Of a DNA stretch of 64,000 bases, positions 32,694 to 39,964 are shown piece after piece. Below the pieces are notes generated by a model, which was not told the origin of the DNA, made no database searches, and worked only from the letters and a program-made list of their open reading frames with translations. This DNA comes from DASPLX01 sp035627375 (GTDB taxonomy: Bacteria; Pseudomonadota; Gammaproteobacteria; Burkholderiales; Burkholderiaceae_D). The position numbers and the translations under genes are program-made. The stretch spans positions 42,964-106,963 of the forward strand of contig DASPLX010000054.1 in assembly GCA_035627375.1 (NCBI GenBank), given 5' to 3'. Positions within the stretch are counted from its first letter, which is position 1; each line of letters begins with the position of its first letter.

Positions 32694-32984
32694 ATGGAAA
32701 ATGCTCATTATCATATCTTTGGGGTTGGCGTGGACGCGGGCGATCTTCGTTACATCGGCTGGACGGAGAAGTCCGTGAACGAGGAAAAGGAAGAGATCTT
32801 TTCCGAGCTCGCGCAAAAGGGGATTCGGGATCTCGCGCATTGGGCCAAGGAAGCGCTGCATGGCGGCAAGCTCAGCATCTTCGAAATCGAATCGGCGCCG
32901 TCGGCCGAGGACGCCAGGAATTCGGCCGCGTTCTGGTGCCGTTACTACCATTCTCTCGGGCTGAACGTCTTCACGGATCATTGA
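32694..32984 (+). CDS. Small GIY-YIG-like protein, degenerate
   Basis: 96 residues from ATG 32694 behind GGGTGA; an ATG at 32580 would add an unlikely 38-residue leader. The pattern YHIFGVG, LRYIGWT, then W at AHWAKEAL, a Gly-rich turn and IFEIE resembles the GIY-YIG nuclease fold (Y...YIGxT...W...G..I.xxE). However, the catalytic Arg after YIG and the metal-binding Glu (here AAFW instead of an E-x-W helix) are not evident, so activity is doubtful. It sits in the PKS operon between AT and serine acetyltransferase. The family assignment is tentative. Confidence 0.45.
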   Translation: MENAHYHIFGVGVDAGDLRYIGWTEKSVNEEKEEIFSELAQKGIRDLAHWAKEALHGGKLSIFEIESAPSAEDARNSAAFWCRYYHSLGLNVFTDH

Positions 32985-32996
32985 CGAAGGCATGCG

Positions 32997-33869
32997 ATGA
33001 AGCCCGCCTTGTCCTGCCGGAACGACGGATGCGCGTGGAGCGAGGAGGAGGCCGCAGCGGGGCTCCTCCGCGAGTCCTTGCCTCCCGATGCCGTCGACGG
33101 GATCTGGCGGGATGTCCGCGATGCCGCCGCGGACGTGGCTTCGCGCGAACCGCTGCTGCGGCAGCGCTTGCACAGGCTTGTGCTCGACCGGTCTTCCCTG
33201 GCCGATGCGATCGGCGCGATCCTGTCGGATCGGCTGGCGTCGGCCGACATGAGCGAATCGTCGCTGTATGGCTTGATGAACGAGATCCTGGGCGAGGACG
33301 ACGCCATCCTGCTCGACATCGTGACGGACATGCATGCGCTCAAGAATCGCGATCCTGCCTGCATGAACCATCTGCACGGGTTGCTCAACATGAAGGGCTT
33401 CCATGCGCTGCAAACCTATCGGATCGCCCATGCGCTCTGGAAGCGCGAACGCAGGGAGCTGGCGTTCGTGCTGTCGAACAAGTCGTCGGTGGTCTTCTGC
33501 GTCGATATCCATCCCGCGGCCCGCATCGGCTGCGGCGTCATGCTCGATCACGGCAGCGGGATCGTGATCGGGGAGACGGCGGTGGTGGACGACAACGTGT
33601 CGATTCTGCAGAACGTGACGCTCGGCGGAACCGGCAAGGAACATGGCGATCGGCATCCCAAGGTTCGCTGCGGCGTCATGCTCGGCGCCGGCGCGAAGAT
33701 ACTCGGCAATATCGAGATCGGCGCCATGAGCAAGGTCGCCGCCGGAAGCGTGGTCCTGGAAGCCGTGCCGCCGCATTGCACCGTCGCCGGCGTGCCAGCG
33801 AAGATCGTGCGCTGGCATCAGCGCAGCAATATGCCGGCGCTCGATATGGATCAGTCGGTCAAGAATTGA
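32997..33869 (+). CDS. cysE: Serine O-acetyltransferase (CysE-like)
   Basis: 290 residues, ATG 32997 behind GAAGG. The N-terminal helical domain (LWKRERRELAFVLSNKSS) and the left-handed beta-helix of hexapeptide repeats match CysE. Key motifs are DIHPAARIGCGVMLDHGSG with the active-site Asp/His, GETAVVDDNVSILQNVTLGG and HPKVRCGVMLGAGAKILGNI. The reaction is serine plus acetyl-CoA to O-acetylserine, the committed step to cysteine. A dedicated copy inside a PKS locus suggests extra cysteine supply for sulfur incorporation, which fits the PLP-lyase domain of the PKS at 39965. Confidence 0.88.
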   Translation: MKPALSCRNDGCAWSEEEAAAGLLRESLPPDAVDGIWRDVRDAAADVASREPLLRQRLHRLVLDRSSLADAIGAILSDRLASADMSESSLYGLMNEILGEDDAILLDIVTDMHALKNRDPACMNHLHGLLNMKGFHALQTYRIAHALWKRERRELAFVLSNKSSVVFCVDIHPAARIGCGVMLDHGSGIVIGETAVVDDNVSILQNVTLGGTGKEHGDRHPKVRCGVMLGAGAKILGNIEIGAMSKVAAGSVVLEAVPPHCTVAGVPAKIVRWHQRSNMPALDMDQSVKN

Positions 33870-33910
33870 GCGGGGCGTTGCTTCTTTTCTCCGGATCGCT
33901 TGGAGTTTCT

Positions 33911-34037
33911 GTTTTGTGCGGGCTTTCCATTTCGCGCGGGTTTTCCGACATCGCATGGGTCTTTTAACGTTGCACAGGTCTTTTAACGTCACACAGGCCT
34001 TCTAACGTCGCACGGGTCTTCCAACATCGCACGGGCG
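33911..34037. repeat. Degenerate 19-bp tandem repeat
   Basis: About six head-to-tail units with consensus AACGTCGCACGGGTCTTYY. Units start at 33928, 33947, 33966, 33985, 34004 and 34023, with the first and last degenerate. It directly precedes the large palindrome at 34052. There are no spacers, so it is not a CRISPR array. Confidence 0.8.
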
Positions 34038-34051
34038 TGCGCAGGAGATGC

Positions 34052-34359
34052 GGCGATCGGGCCGCCCGGGTAGGGGCGCCCAGGTAGGGCTGCCTGGCGG
34101 GGGCGGCGCGCGGCGTGCGGCGGGGGCTGGCGCGGCGCCGCTAGACACTGCCCCTGCGGGGTTCCCGAAAGAGGAAGCGCCGACCCGGGAAGCGCAAAAA
34201 CTCGCCTGCGGCTCAAACATTTGCGCTTCTTTTTCCGGGTCGGCGCTTCCTCTTTCGGCAGTGTCCCAAAGCGGCGCCGCGCCAGCCCCCGCCGCACGCC
34301 GCGCGCCGCCCCCGCCAGGCAGCCCTACCCGGGCGCCCTACCCGGGCGGCCCGATCGCC
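34052..34359. repeat. Large imperfect palindrome A
   Basis: Arms of ~145 bp (outer ends GGCGATCGGGCC and GGCCCGATCGCC) surround a core with GCGCAAA/TTTGCGC. The core also carries CTAGACACTGCC and GAAAGAGGAAGCGCC on the left, with complements on the right. It occupies the gap between the serine acetyltransferase and the second AT gene. It could act as a bidirectional terminator or be a non-autonomous mobile element. Confidence 0.85.
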
Positions 34360-34444
34360 TTCGAGGGTGACCCGCGCAAGCGCAGGAGAGCGCAGGAACA
34401 TATTGCCGGTGTGTTCCCAGGGAGTTCGCCAAGTCAGAGGAGGT

Positions 34445-34623
34445 CGTGCCGGGGCTGCGGCCGACCCGCTTGGGGACGCTGCCGAAGATCACCCTGCCGA
34501 CCCGGAAAAAGAAGCGCAAATGTTTGAGCCGCAGGCGAGTTTTTGCGCTTCCCGGGGCGGCAGGGTGATCTTCGGGGACCCCGAAGGGGCAGCGTCTAGC
34601 GGGGCGGCCGCAGCCCCGGCACG
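34445..34623. repeat. Large imperfect palindrome B, inverted core
   Basis: Outer arms CGTGCCGGGGCTGCGGCCG and its complement. The core is the reverse complement of that in palindrome A (AAATGTTTGAGCC ... GAGTTTTTGCGCTTCCC), so this copy lies in the opposite orientation with different arms. It is 86 bp from palindrome A. Confidence 0.8.
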
Positions 34624-34641
34624 GCCGCCCCCGCCAACCAA

Positions 34642-34691
34642 GAACGAGAAGTCAGATAGAACGAGAAGTCAGATAGAACGAGAAGTCAGGA
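34642..34691. repeat. 17-bp tandem repeat, three units
   Basis: GAACGAGAAGTCAGATA repeated at 34642, 34659 and 34676, the last truncated. It ends 72 bp before the second AT gene and falls in its likely leader. Confidence 0.85.
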
Positions 34692-34763
34692 AGTGAAGTC
34701 CCGAAGTTTCATCACCATGCAAGCAAACCAAGAAAGACTTGCGCATCTATCCAGGAGTCGCCG

Positions 34764-35705
34764 ATGTCCACCAAGACCGTATTCATGTTTTCCGGCCAGG
34801 GATCGCAGTACTACCAAATGGGGAAGCAGCTCTACCAAGAGAACGCGGTCTTCCGCCAATGGATGGACCGGCTCGACAAGCTGGCGCATGAAATCTCCGG
34901 CAAGCACGTCGTCGACGCGATCTATTCCGGCGACAAGGCCCAGAGCTTCGACCGGCTCCTGCTGACCCATCCCGCGATCTTCATGGTCGAATACTCGCTG
35001 GCGCAATGCCTGATCGCGGAAGGCATCGAACCCCACCTGACCCTGGGCGCGAGCCTCGGATCGTTCGCCGCCGCCGCCGTGGCGGGATGCATCGACCCCG
35101 TGGAAGCCATGAGCGCCGTGCTCGAACAGGCCGTGGCGGTCGAATCCTTCTGCGGACCGGGCGGCATGATCGCGATCGTGGCCGATCCCGCGCTCTACGA
35201 GGAAGACTTCCTGAACCGGCAAAGCGAGATGGCGGGCGTCAATTTCAACACGCATTTCGTCGTCTCCGCGCCGCGTGGCGCTCTCGCCGCGATCGAGTCG
35301 GCCTTGAAGGAGCGCGAAGTGATCCACCAGCGGCTGGCGGTGGCCTTTCCCTTCCACTCGCGCTGGATCGATGCCGCCAGGGAGCCGGTCGCGGCGGCCA
35401 CGCACTCGATCCCGATAGGCAAGGGAAAGCTGCCGTTCGCATGCTGCGCGCATGCCGCGACGCTGGCGCATTTGCCCGACGACTATTTCTGGCGCGTGGT
35501 GCGCGATCCGATCCGGTTCCGCGATACCGTCGCGCACCTGGAGCGCCAGGGAACGCATCGCTACATCGATGTCGGCCCCTCCGGGACATTGGCGACATTC
35601 GTCAAATACGCTTTGCCGAAGACCGCCGAATCCAGCGCGCACGCGATCCTGACGCCCTACGGGCAAGACCTGAAAAACCTGGCGGCATTGCTGGCGACGG
35701 CGTGA
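34764..35705 (+). CDS. Second discrete acyltransferase or acyl hydrolase
   Basis: 313 residues, ATG 34764 behind CAGGAG. The FabD-like fold shows FSGQGSQYYQMG, nucleophile S97 and FPFHSRWID with the catalytic His. The nucleophile elbow is GASLGSF instead of GHSLGEF, and the substrate-binding Arg region differs from the malonyl-specific AT at 31374. Many trans-AT loci encode two ATs, of which the divergent one is an acyl hydrolase that clears stalled acyl-ACPs (PedC type); I favour that, but an unusual substrate is possible. It is the first gene after the palindromes, so it may have its own promoter. Confidence 0.82.
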   Translation: MSTKTVFMFSGQGSQYYQMGKQLYQENAVFRQWMDRLDKLAHEISGKHVVDAIYSGDKAQSFDRLLLTHPAIFMVEYSLAQCLIAEGIEPHLTLGASLGSFAAAAVAGCIDPVEAMSAVLEQAVAVESFCGPGGMIAIVADPALYEEDFLNRQSEMAGVNFNTHFVVSAPRGALAAIESALKEREVIHQRLAVAFPFHSRWIDAAREPVAAATHSIPIGKGKLPFACCAHAATLAHLPDDYFWRVVRDPIRFRDTVAHLERQGTHRYIDVGPSGTLATFVKYALPKTAESSAHAILTPYGQDLKNLAALLATA

Positions 35706-35739
35706 CGTCCGAACCGATACCGAGGAACAAGAACCCACG

Positions 35740-38382
35740 ATGAATTACTGGAACGATGATCTGGAAACGGCGCTCGCCTCGGGCGATCCCGATTTCATGA
35801 AGGCGATGCTGGCTCGCGTGCCGAAGGATGTCCTGCACCGGGCATTGCCGTATATCGACCAAATGGCGCGCGTCCACGCCAGGAACGGCAAGCTGGAAGA
35901 ATCCTTGGCGTACTACGACAGTCTGCTCGAGGTGATGCCTGACTACGTGGACGGGCGCACCGCGCGCGCGCAGGTGTTTCTCCAGCTGCGGCGCTTCTCG
36001 GACGCGCGGACGGACGCGGCCCGGGTCGCGGAGCTCGCGCCGGACCGCGCCATCGGTTACCGCCTGCTGGCCGAGGCCAGCGAAGGCTTGCGCGAGCTGC
36101 CCCATGCGCTGGCGGCCTTGCGCCGGGCGGCCACCGCCGAACCCGGCGACAAGACGATCGAACAGCGCATCCGCGCGCTCGAAGCGGACATCCGCAAGGA
36201 GGCGGCGCTGCGCCAGGCTTTCGATCCCGACGCCCAGCAAGAGGGCTTGCGGATCGAATTGCCGCCCTTGCCGCCGGTGAGCTTCGACCCGGCCTTGCTC
36301 GACGATCCCTCGATCCCGCCGGCGCTGGAGAACGCCGGCGTCGACGGGCTGCGGCAACACCTGCGGCACTACAGCGGCCAATGGTCGCCCAAGAACGCGA
36401 TCGCGCGGCTCGAGGATCCGGCGTGGCTGGCCGCGTGGGATGCCGCGCTTGCCACGACGACCGGATCGAGCATCGTGTTCCGCGGCAGCGAGCTCGGCGT
36501 ATTCGCCCTGCGCGCCCTCCGTCATGGAGCCCGGCGCGCGCTTTGCCTGGAAACCTTTCCGCTCGAGGCCCGCATCGCGACCGGCATGGTGCAAAAGCAT
36601 TTCCTGGCGCCCTGGTATGCGCGGCACGGCGCGGCGATCCAGGGATGGTCGGAGGAGGAGCGCCGGGCCTCCTTCGAAGAATTCGCGGCCGGCATCGACG
36701 TCGCCCTGGCGAGCGGCCAGCCGCCGGAGGCGGGGGACTGCGATTGCTTCGTGTTTCCGCAGATCGACCACAGCCTGCTCGGCACCGGCATCGTCAAGGC
36801 GATCCGGCAGCACTGCGGCGCGGGCAAGATGTCGCCCGCGCGGATCTTGCCGGCCAAGGCAGCGATCTTCGCCATGGGCATCCAATGGACCTATCCCGGC
36901 ACGGATTTCCGGCTGGAGCCGATGAATCGTTTGCGTTGGAGCATGTATCCGCAAACCCTCGACCTGGATTCCGAGTTCTGGGCCGCGCGCACCGAAGCGG
37001 TCAGGGTAGGGGAGATCGATTTCGCGAATTTCTTGGAGACGACCTGGGAAGCCGTCCTGCCGGTGACGGCCGGCGGCTCCGTCGACGCGATCGTCTACTG
37101 GTTCGAACTGGATCTGGGCGATGTGAAGATCGGCAATGCACCGGGCGGCGAGCTGCAATGCATCAGGCCGGCCGTCCAGTACACCGATCCCATCGAGGTG
37201 CAGGCGGCGGGCGTGGTCCATGCGCGCGTCCATGTGCGGGAAAGCCGGTTGTATTTCCAGACCTTGCCGGCGGCGACCCAACGGCGCACCCATGGCTTGC
37301 CGGGCTGGTATGTGCCGATGCTCGGCGACCGCCGCCGCAACGATGCCTACCGCAACGCCATTGCCAAGGCGCTCGCGGCGCATCCCGCGGACATCGTGTT
37401 CGACATCGGCGCCGGCTGCGGACTGCTGTCGATGAAGGCAGCGCAAGCCGGCGCCGAGCGCGTGGTCGGTTGCGAGACCCACCGCGCGATCCTCGAGGCC
37501 GGGCGGGAGATCGTCGCGCTCAACGGCCTGGACGAAAGGATCACGCTGATCCACAAGGATTGCCGGGAGATGAGCGTGCCGGACGATCTGCCCCGGCGCG
37601 CGGACCTGGCCGTTTTCGAGCTGTTCGACTGCAGTCTCATCGGCGAGGGCATCCTGCATTTCCTGGCCCATGCGCGCGAACATCTGCTCGCGGAGAATGC
37701 CCGTTATCTCCCGGTCGCCGCCAGGATCCGCGCCATGGTGATCGAGTACCGCCTCGACCGCATCTGGGACGTCGATGCGAACCTGCTCAATCCCTATCGC
37801 GCCTCGCTGAATTTCATCAACGTCGATGCCTCGAAGCTGGCGTATCGCGCGCTCAGCGAGCCGTTCGACGTCTTCGCTTTCGATTTCGCCAGCGCCGGAC
37901 CGGCGCCGGAAGAGAAGGAGAGTCGCCTGCCGGCGATCGCGCCCGGCACGGCCGGAGCCGTGCTTTTCTGGTTCGATCTGCAGCTCGACGAAACCACCTG
38001 GATCTCGAACGATCCCGCCGCCGAGAACGCGCTGCATTGGAAGCAGGGGCTGCAATTCCTGCCGGAAGTGCAGGTCGAAGCGGGTTCGCCGCTGCCGCTC
38101 GCGGCGAAGCACGACGGCAGCAGCCTGCGTTTCCATTGGCTGCAGGAGGAGATGCGGAAGGAGGCGTTCTCGAGGCTTCCGCGCCTGGACCCGCGCTGGG
38201 TCGCGGCCAACGGCGAGCTGGAGCAGCAGACGCGCGGCTTGCTGCAACATTGCACGCAGAACCCGGAGGAGTATTCCAAGGTCGCGGAAATCGCCAAGCG
38301 CTTCGCCATCGATCCGGCGGCCCATGGCATCGATCCGGCCATCGCGCAGCGCTTTGCGTCGATGTTCTTCCACGACGCCTGA
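35740..38382 (+). CDS. TPR-PRMT7/9-like dual methyltransferase
   Basis: 880 residues. Residues ~30-135 are TPR-like (LEESLAYYDSLLEVMPDYVD). Then come two PRMT-like halves. The second (from ~500) has the SAM motif VFDIGAGCGLLSMKAAQAGA at ~552 and the double-Glu loop FELFDCSLIGEGIL at ~625, which is strikingly like the ELFDTELIGEG loop of PRMT7. The first half (~200-500) keeps the barrel pattern but lacks a recognisable SAM motif. TPR plus tandem PRMT is the architecture of eukaryotic PRMT9/PRMT7. The substrate is unknown: arginine in a host or self protein, or the polyketide. The gene lies between AT2 and the PKS. Confidence 0.8.
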   Translation: MNYWNDDLETALASGDPDFMKAMLARVPKDVLHRALPYIDQMARVHARNGKLEESLAYYDSLLEVMPDYVDGRTARAQVFLQLRRFSDARTDAARVAELAPDRAIGYRLLAEASEGLRELPHALAALRRAATAEPGDKTIEQRIRALEADIRKEAALRQAFDPDAQQEGLRIELPPLPPVSFDPALLDDPSIPPALENAGVDGLRQHLRHYSGQWSPKNAIARLEDPAWLAAWDAALATTTGSSIVFRGSELGVFALRALRHGARRALCLETFPLEARIATGMVQKHFLAPWYARHGAAIQGWSEEERRASFEEFAAGIDVALASGQPPEAGDCDCFVFPQIDHSLLGTGIVKAIRQHCGAGKMSPARILPAKAAIFAMGIQWTYPGTDFRLEPMNRLRWSMYPQTLDLDSEFWAARTEAVRVGEIDFANFLETTWEAVLPVTAGGSVDAIVYWFELDLGDVKIGNAPGGELQCIRPAVQYTDPIEVQAAGVVHARVHVRESRLYFQTLPAATQRRTHGLPGWYVPMLGDRRRNDAYRNAIAKALAAHPADIVFDIGAGCGLLSMKAAQAGAERVVGCETHRAILEAGREIVALNGLDERITLIHKDCREMSVPDDLPRRADLAVFELFDCSLIGEGILHFLAHAREHLLAENARYLPVAARIRAMVIEYRLDRIWDVDANLLNPYRASLNFINVDASKLAYRALSEPFDVFAFDFASAGPAPEEKESRLPAIAPGTAGAVLFWFDLQLDETTWISNDPAAENALHWKQGLQFLPEVQVEAGSPLPLAAKHDGSSLRFHWLQEEMRKEAFSRLPRLDPRWVAANGELEQQTRGLLQHCTQNPEEYSKVAEIAKRFAIDPAAHGIDPAIAQRFASMFFHDA

Positions 38383-38441
38383 CCTCGGCTTATCGATGCC
38401 GGGTCAGGTCCTTGATTCTTCCGGGAAGCGTCGAAGGGCGG

Positions 38442-38837
38442 TCATCCGCCCATGCCGAGGAGGGCGCGGACCGGACCCAGCAGGCCGGCGCCCAGCAGCA
38501 CGAGGATAGGCAGGAAGCTCATCCCGAAGCCGAGGCTTCTCTTTTCCGGATGCGATAGGTAGGACATGAAATACACGATGCGGCCCACGATGTAGATGCC
38601 GATCGATACGGAGACAAACACCGGCCCGTGGTAGCGGGACGCGAGCCAGGCCGCCGGCAACAGCAAGACGAGCAGCTCGAGCGTGTTCATCTGGACGCGG
38701 TAATAGCGCTCGAACATTTCGTTGCCGGAAGCGGCGGGGGCCCGCACGCCATATTTGTACCTGGCGCGTCCGACCAGCCAGCCGAACACGGCGTATTGGA
38801 TCAATGCCAGGGCAATCAACAAATTCACCAAGTCCAT
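38442..38837 (-). CDS. MAPEG-family membrane protein
   Basis: 131 residues with four membrane helices (LLIALALIQYAVFGWLVG; LELLVLLLPAAWLAS; FVSVSIGIYIVGRIVYFM; SFLPILVLLGAGLL) and the family motif ERYYRVQMNTLE, which places it in the MAPEG group (microsomal glutathione transferase-like). ATG 38837 has GAGGA 7 nt upstream; an ATG 6 bp earlier is too close. It is the only minus-strand gene in the PKS locus and converges on the PRMT-like gene. A glutathione-linked detoxification role for an electrophilic product would fit but is inference. Confidence 0.8.
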   Translation of the reverse strand: MDLVNLLIALALIQYAVFGWLVGRARYKYGVRAPAASGNEMFERYYRVQMNTLELLVLLLPAAWLASRYHGPVFVSVSIGIYIVGRIVYFMSYLSHPEKRSLGFGMSFLPILVLLGAGLLGPVRALLGMGG

Positions 38838-38934
38838 TCTCATTCCTCGACAGTTAAGCAAATTCACATCCGGATCTACATCCGCATCAAACTCCGCATC
38901 TACGTCTGCATTGCACGCGCGTACGTCGGCGGCG

Positions 38935-39251
38935 GGCGTTCTGGCCGCCCGGGTAGGGGCGCTTGGGCCGGGGACGGCGCGGGGCGGCAGGCAAGCGGTA
39001 CGCGGCGGGGGCTGGCCCGGCGCCGCTAGACACTGCCCCTGCGGGGTCCCCGAAAGAGGAAGCACCAACGCGGGAAGCGCAAAAACTCGCCCCTGCGGGG
39101 CTCAGACATTTGCGCTTCTTTATCCGCGTCGGCGCTTCCTCTTTCGGCAGTGTCCCAAAGCGGCGCCGGGCCAGCCCCCGCCGCGTACCGCTTGCCTGCC
39201 GCCCCGCGCCGCCCCTGGCCCAAGCGCCCCTACCCGGGCGGCCAGAACGCC
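38935..39251. repeat. Large imperfect palindrome C
   Basis: 317 bp. Outer ends GGCGTTCTGGCC and GGCCAGAACGCC. The core (CTAGACACTGCC, GAAAGAGGAAGC, GCGCAAAAACTCG, TTTGCGC) is the same as in palindrome A and in the same orientation. Long parts of the arms differ (for example AAGCGGTACGCGG versus GGCGTGCGGCGG), yet each arm matches its own partner, so self-complementarity is kept. Confidence 0.85.
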
Positions 39252-39300
39252 TTCATCGCACGCGCGAGCGTGAAACCTCCGACCGCCGTGCTGCAAATGC

Positions 39301-39341
39301 GTTCGCCAAGCCAGGGAACGGTCGTGCCGGGGCTGCGGCCG
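39301..39341. repeat. 41-bp dispersed repeat beside palindromes
   Basis: Begins GTTCGCCAAG and ends CGTGCCGGGGCTGCGGCCG. It recurs with one indel and a few changes at 34424-34463, where it runs into the left arm of palindrome B. This copy may be the remnant of a further palindrome. Confidence 0.65.
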
Positions 39342-39509
39342 TCCACGCACTTCAAGGAAAAATGTTTCCGCGCGACCGGCCAGTCCTCCACGCCGGAAGA
39401 AAATCCAGACCATCAACCACGGGATGCAAGACATTCTTGGGCCAGGGAAAGACCTCAAGGCCGTCCCGACCACGGGGTCCAACTGTCGCCAACAAACCCC
39501 CACGAGGCA

Positions 39510-39555
39510 ACTACATGTTCGTGTAGTTCTCCGCCTCCCCAGCGCGCGCTACAGT
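39510..39555 (+). promoter_or_regulatory. lux-box promoter 4 (PKS operon)
   Basis: Perfect inverted repeat ACTACA-TGTTCG-TGTAGT at 39510-39527, then 22 bp and TACAGT (39550-39555). TTCTCC at 39527-39532 is the weak -35 overlapping the repeat end. It begins a ~400-nt leader before the PKS start at 39965. Confidence 0.82.
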
Positions 39556-39665
39556 TGCCGCATTCGCATTGTTTTATAAGGCAAACCATGCGCCTGAATC
39601 CGTACCGGCGGTCCGTTGGATTGCTAGGGAAGGGTTGTTTTTTGCCTTATTCCCGTAGCGTGACG

Positions 39666-39697
39666 CACTCCTGAGTGACGTTACACGGCGGAGCCTG
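39666..39697 (+). promoter_or_regulatory. ops-like leader element, copy 2
   Basis: CACT, five variable bases, GTG, then ACGTTACAC directly followed by GGCGGAGCCTG (39687-39697). It is colinear with the element at 27728-27759; 11 consecutive bases at the 3' end and most fixed positions are identical. CACT and AGTG can form a short hairpin just upstream of the conserved GC box. It lies 142 nt past the -10 box. Confidence 0.6.
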
Positions 39698-39826
39698 GCC
39701 TTTTCCCGTCTCGGCATCCTCCGTTCAACGAAAGAACTCTTCCGGCATGAAACAGCGATCCGGCCGCCGTTCCGGCAGCCGCCACGATGCATGAATGCCG
39801 AGCTCACCGATCCGCAGACCGGGCAA

Positions 39827-39864
39827 AGGTTCACGAGATTTTCCGTAGGTTCAAGAGATTTTCC
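39827..39864 (+). repeat. 18-bp direct repeat in PKS leader
   Basis: AGGTTCAMGAGATTTTCC at 39827-39844 and 39847-39864, a 20-bp period, about 100 nt upstream of the PKS start codon. The two units differ at one base. Possibly a protein or RNA-binding site. Confidence 0.7.
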
Positions 39865-39964
39865 ATTTGTTCGTTCCAGGGCCATGCCGCGCGCTTCCCG
39901 TGCGGCAGCCCGAGAAGACCGGGCTGAAGACACCTATGCAGCTCGGTAACAGCGAGAGAGAATA

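Larger units (their letters stand above)
38838..39509. other. Intergenic block with palindrome C
   Basis: No gene is recognisable between the MAPEG start and the PKS promoter. It contains palindrome C and a short copy of a repeat shared with 34424-34463. Apparent open frames here are by-products of the GC-rich palindrome. Confidence 0.5.

Noticed and set aside
33911..34037. Tandem repeat considered as a CRISPR array
   Set aside because: The units are 19 bp, contiguous and without spacers, and no cas gene is near.
39026..39674. Open frames within and after palindrome C
   Set aside because: They arise from the GC-rich palindrome and its dispersed repeat; similar frames occur in palindrome A with unrelated proteins.
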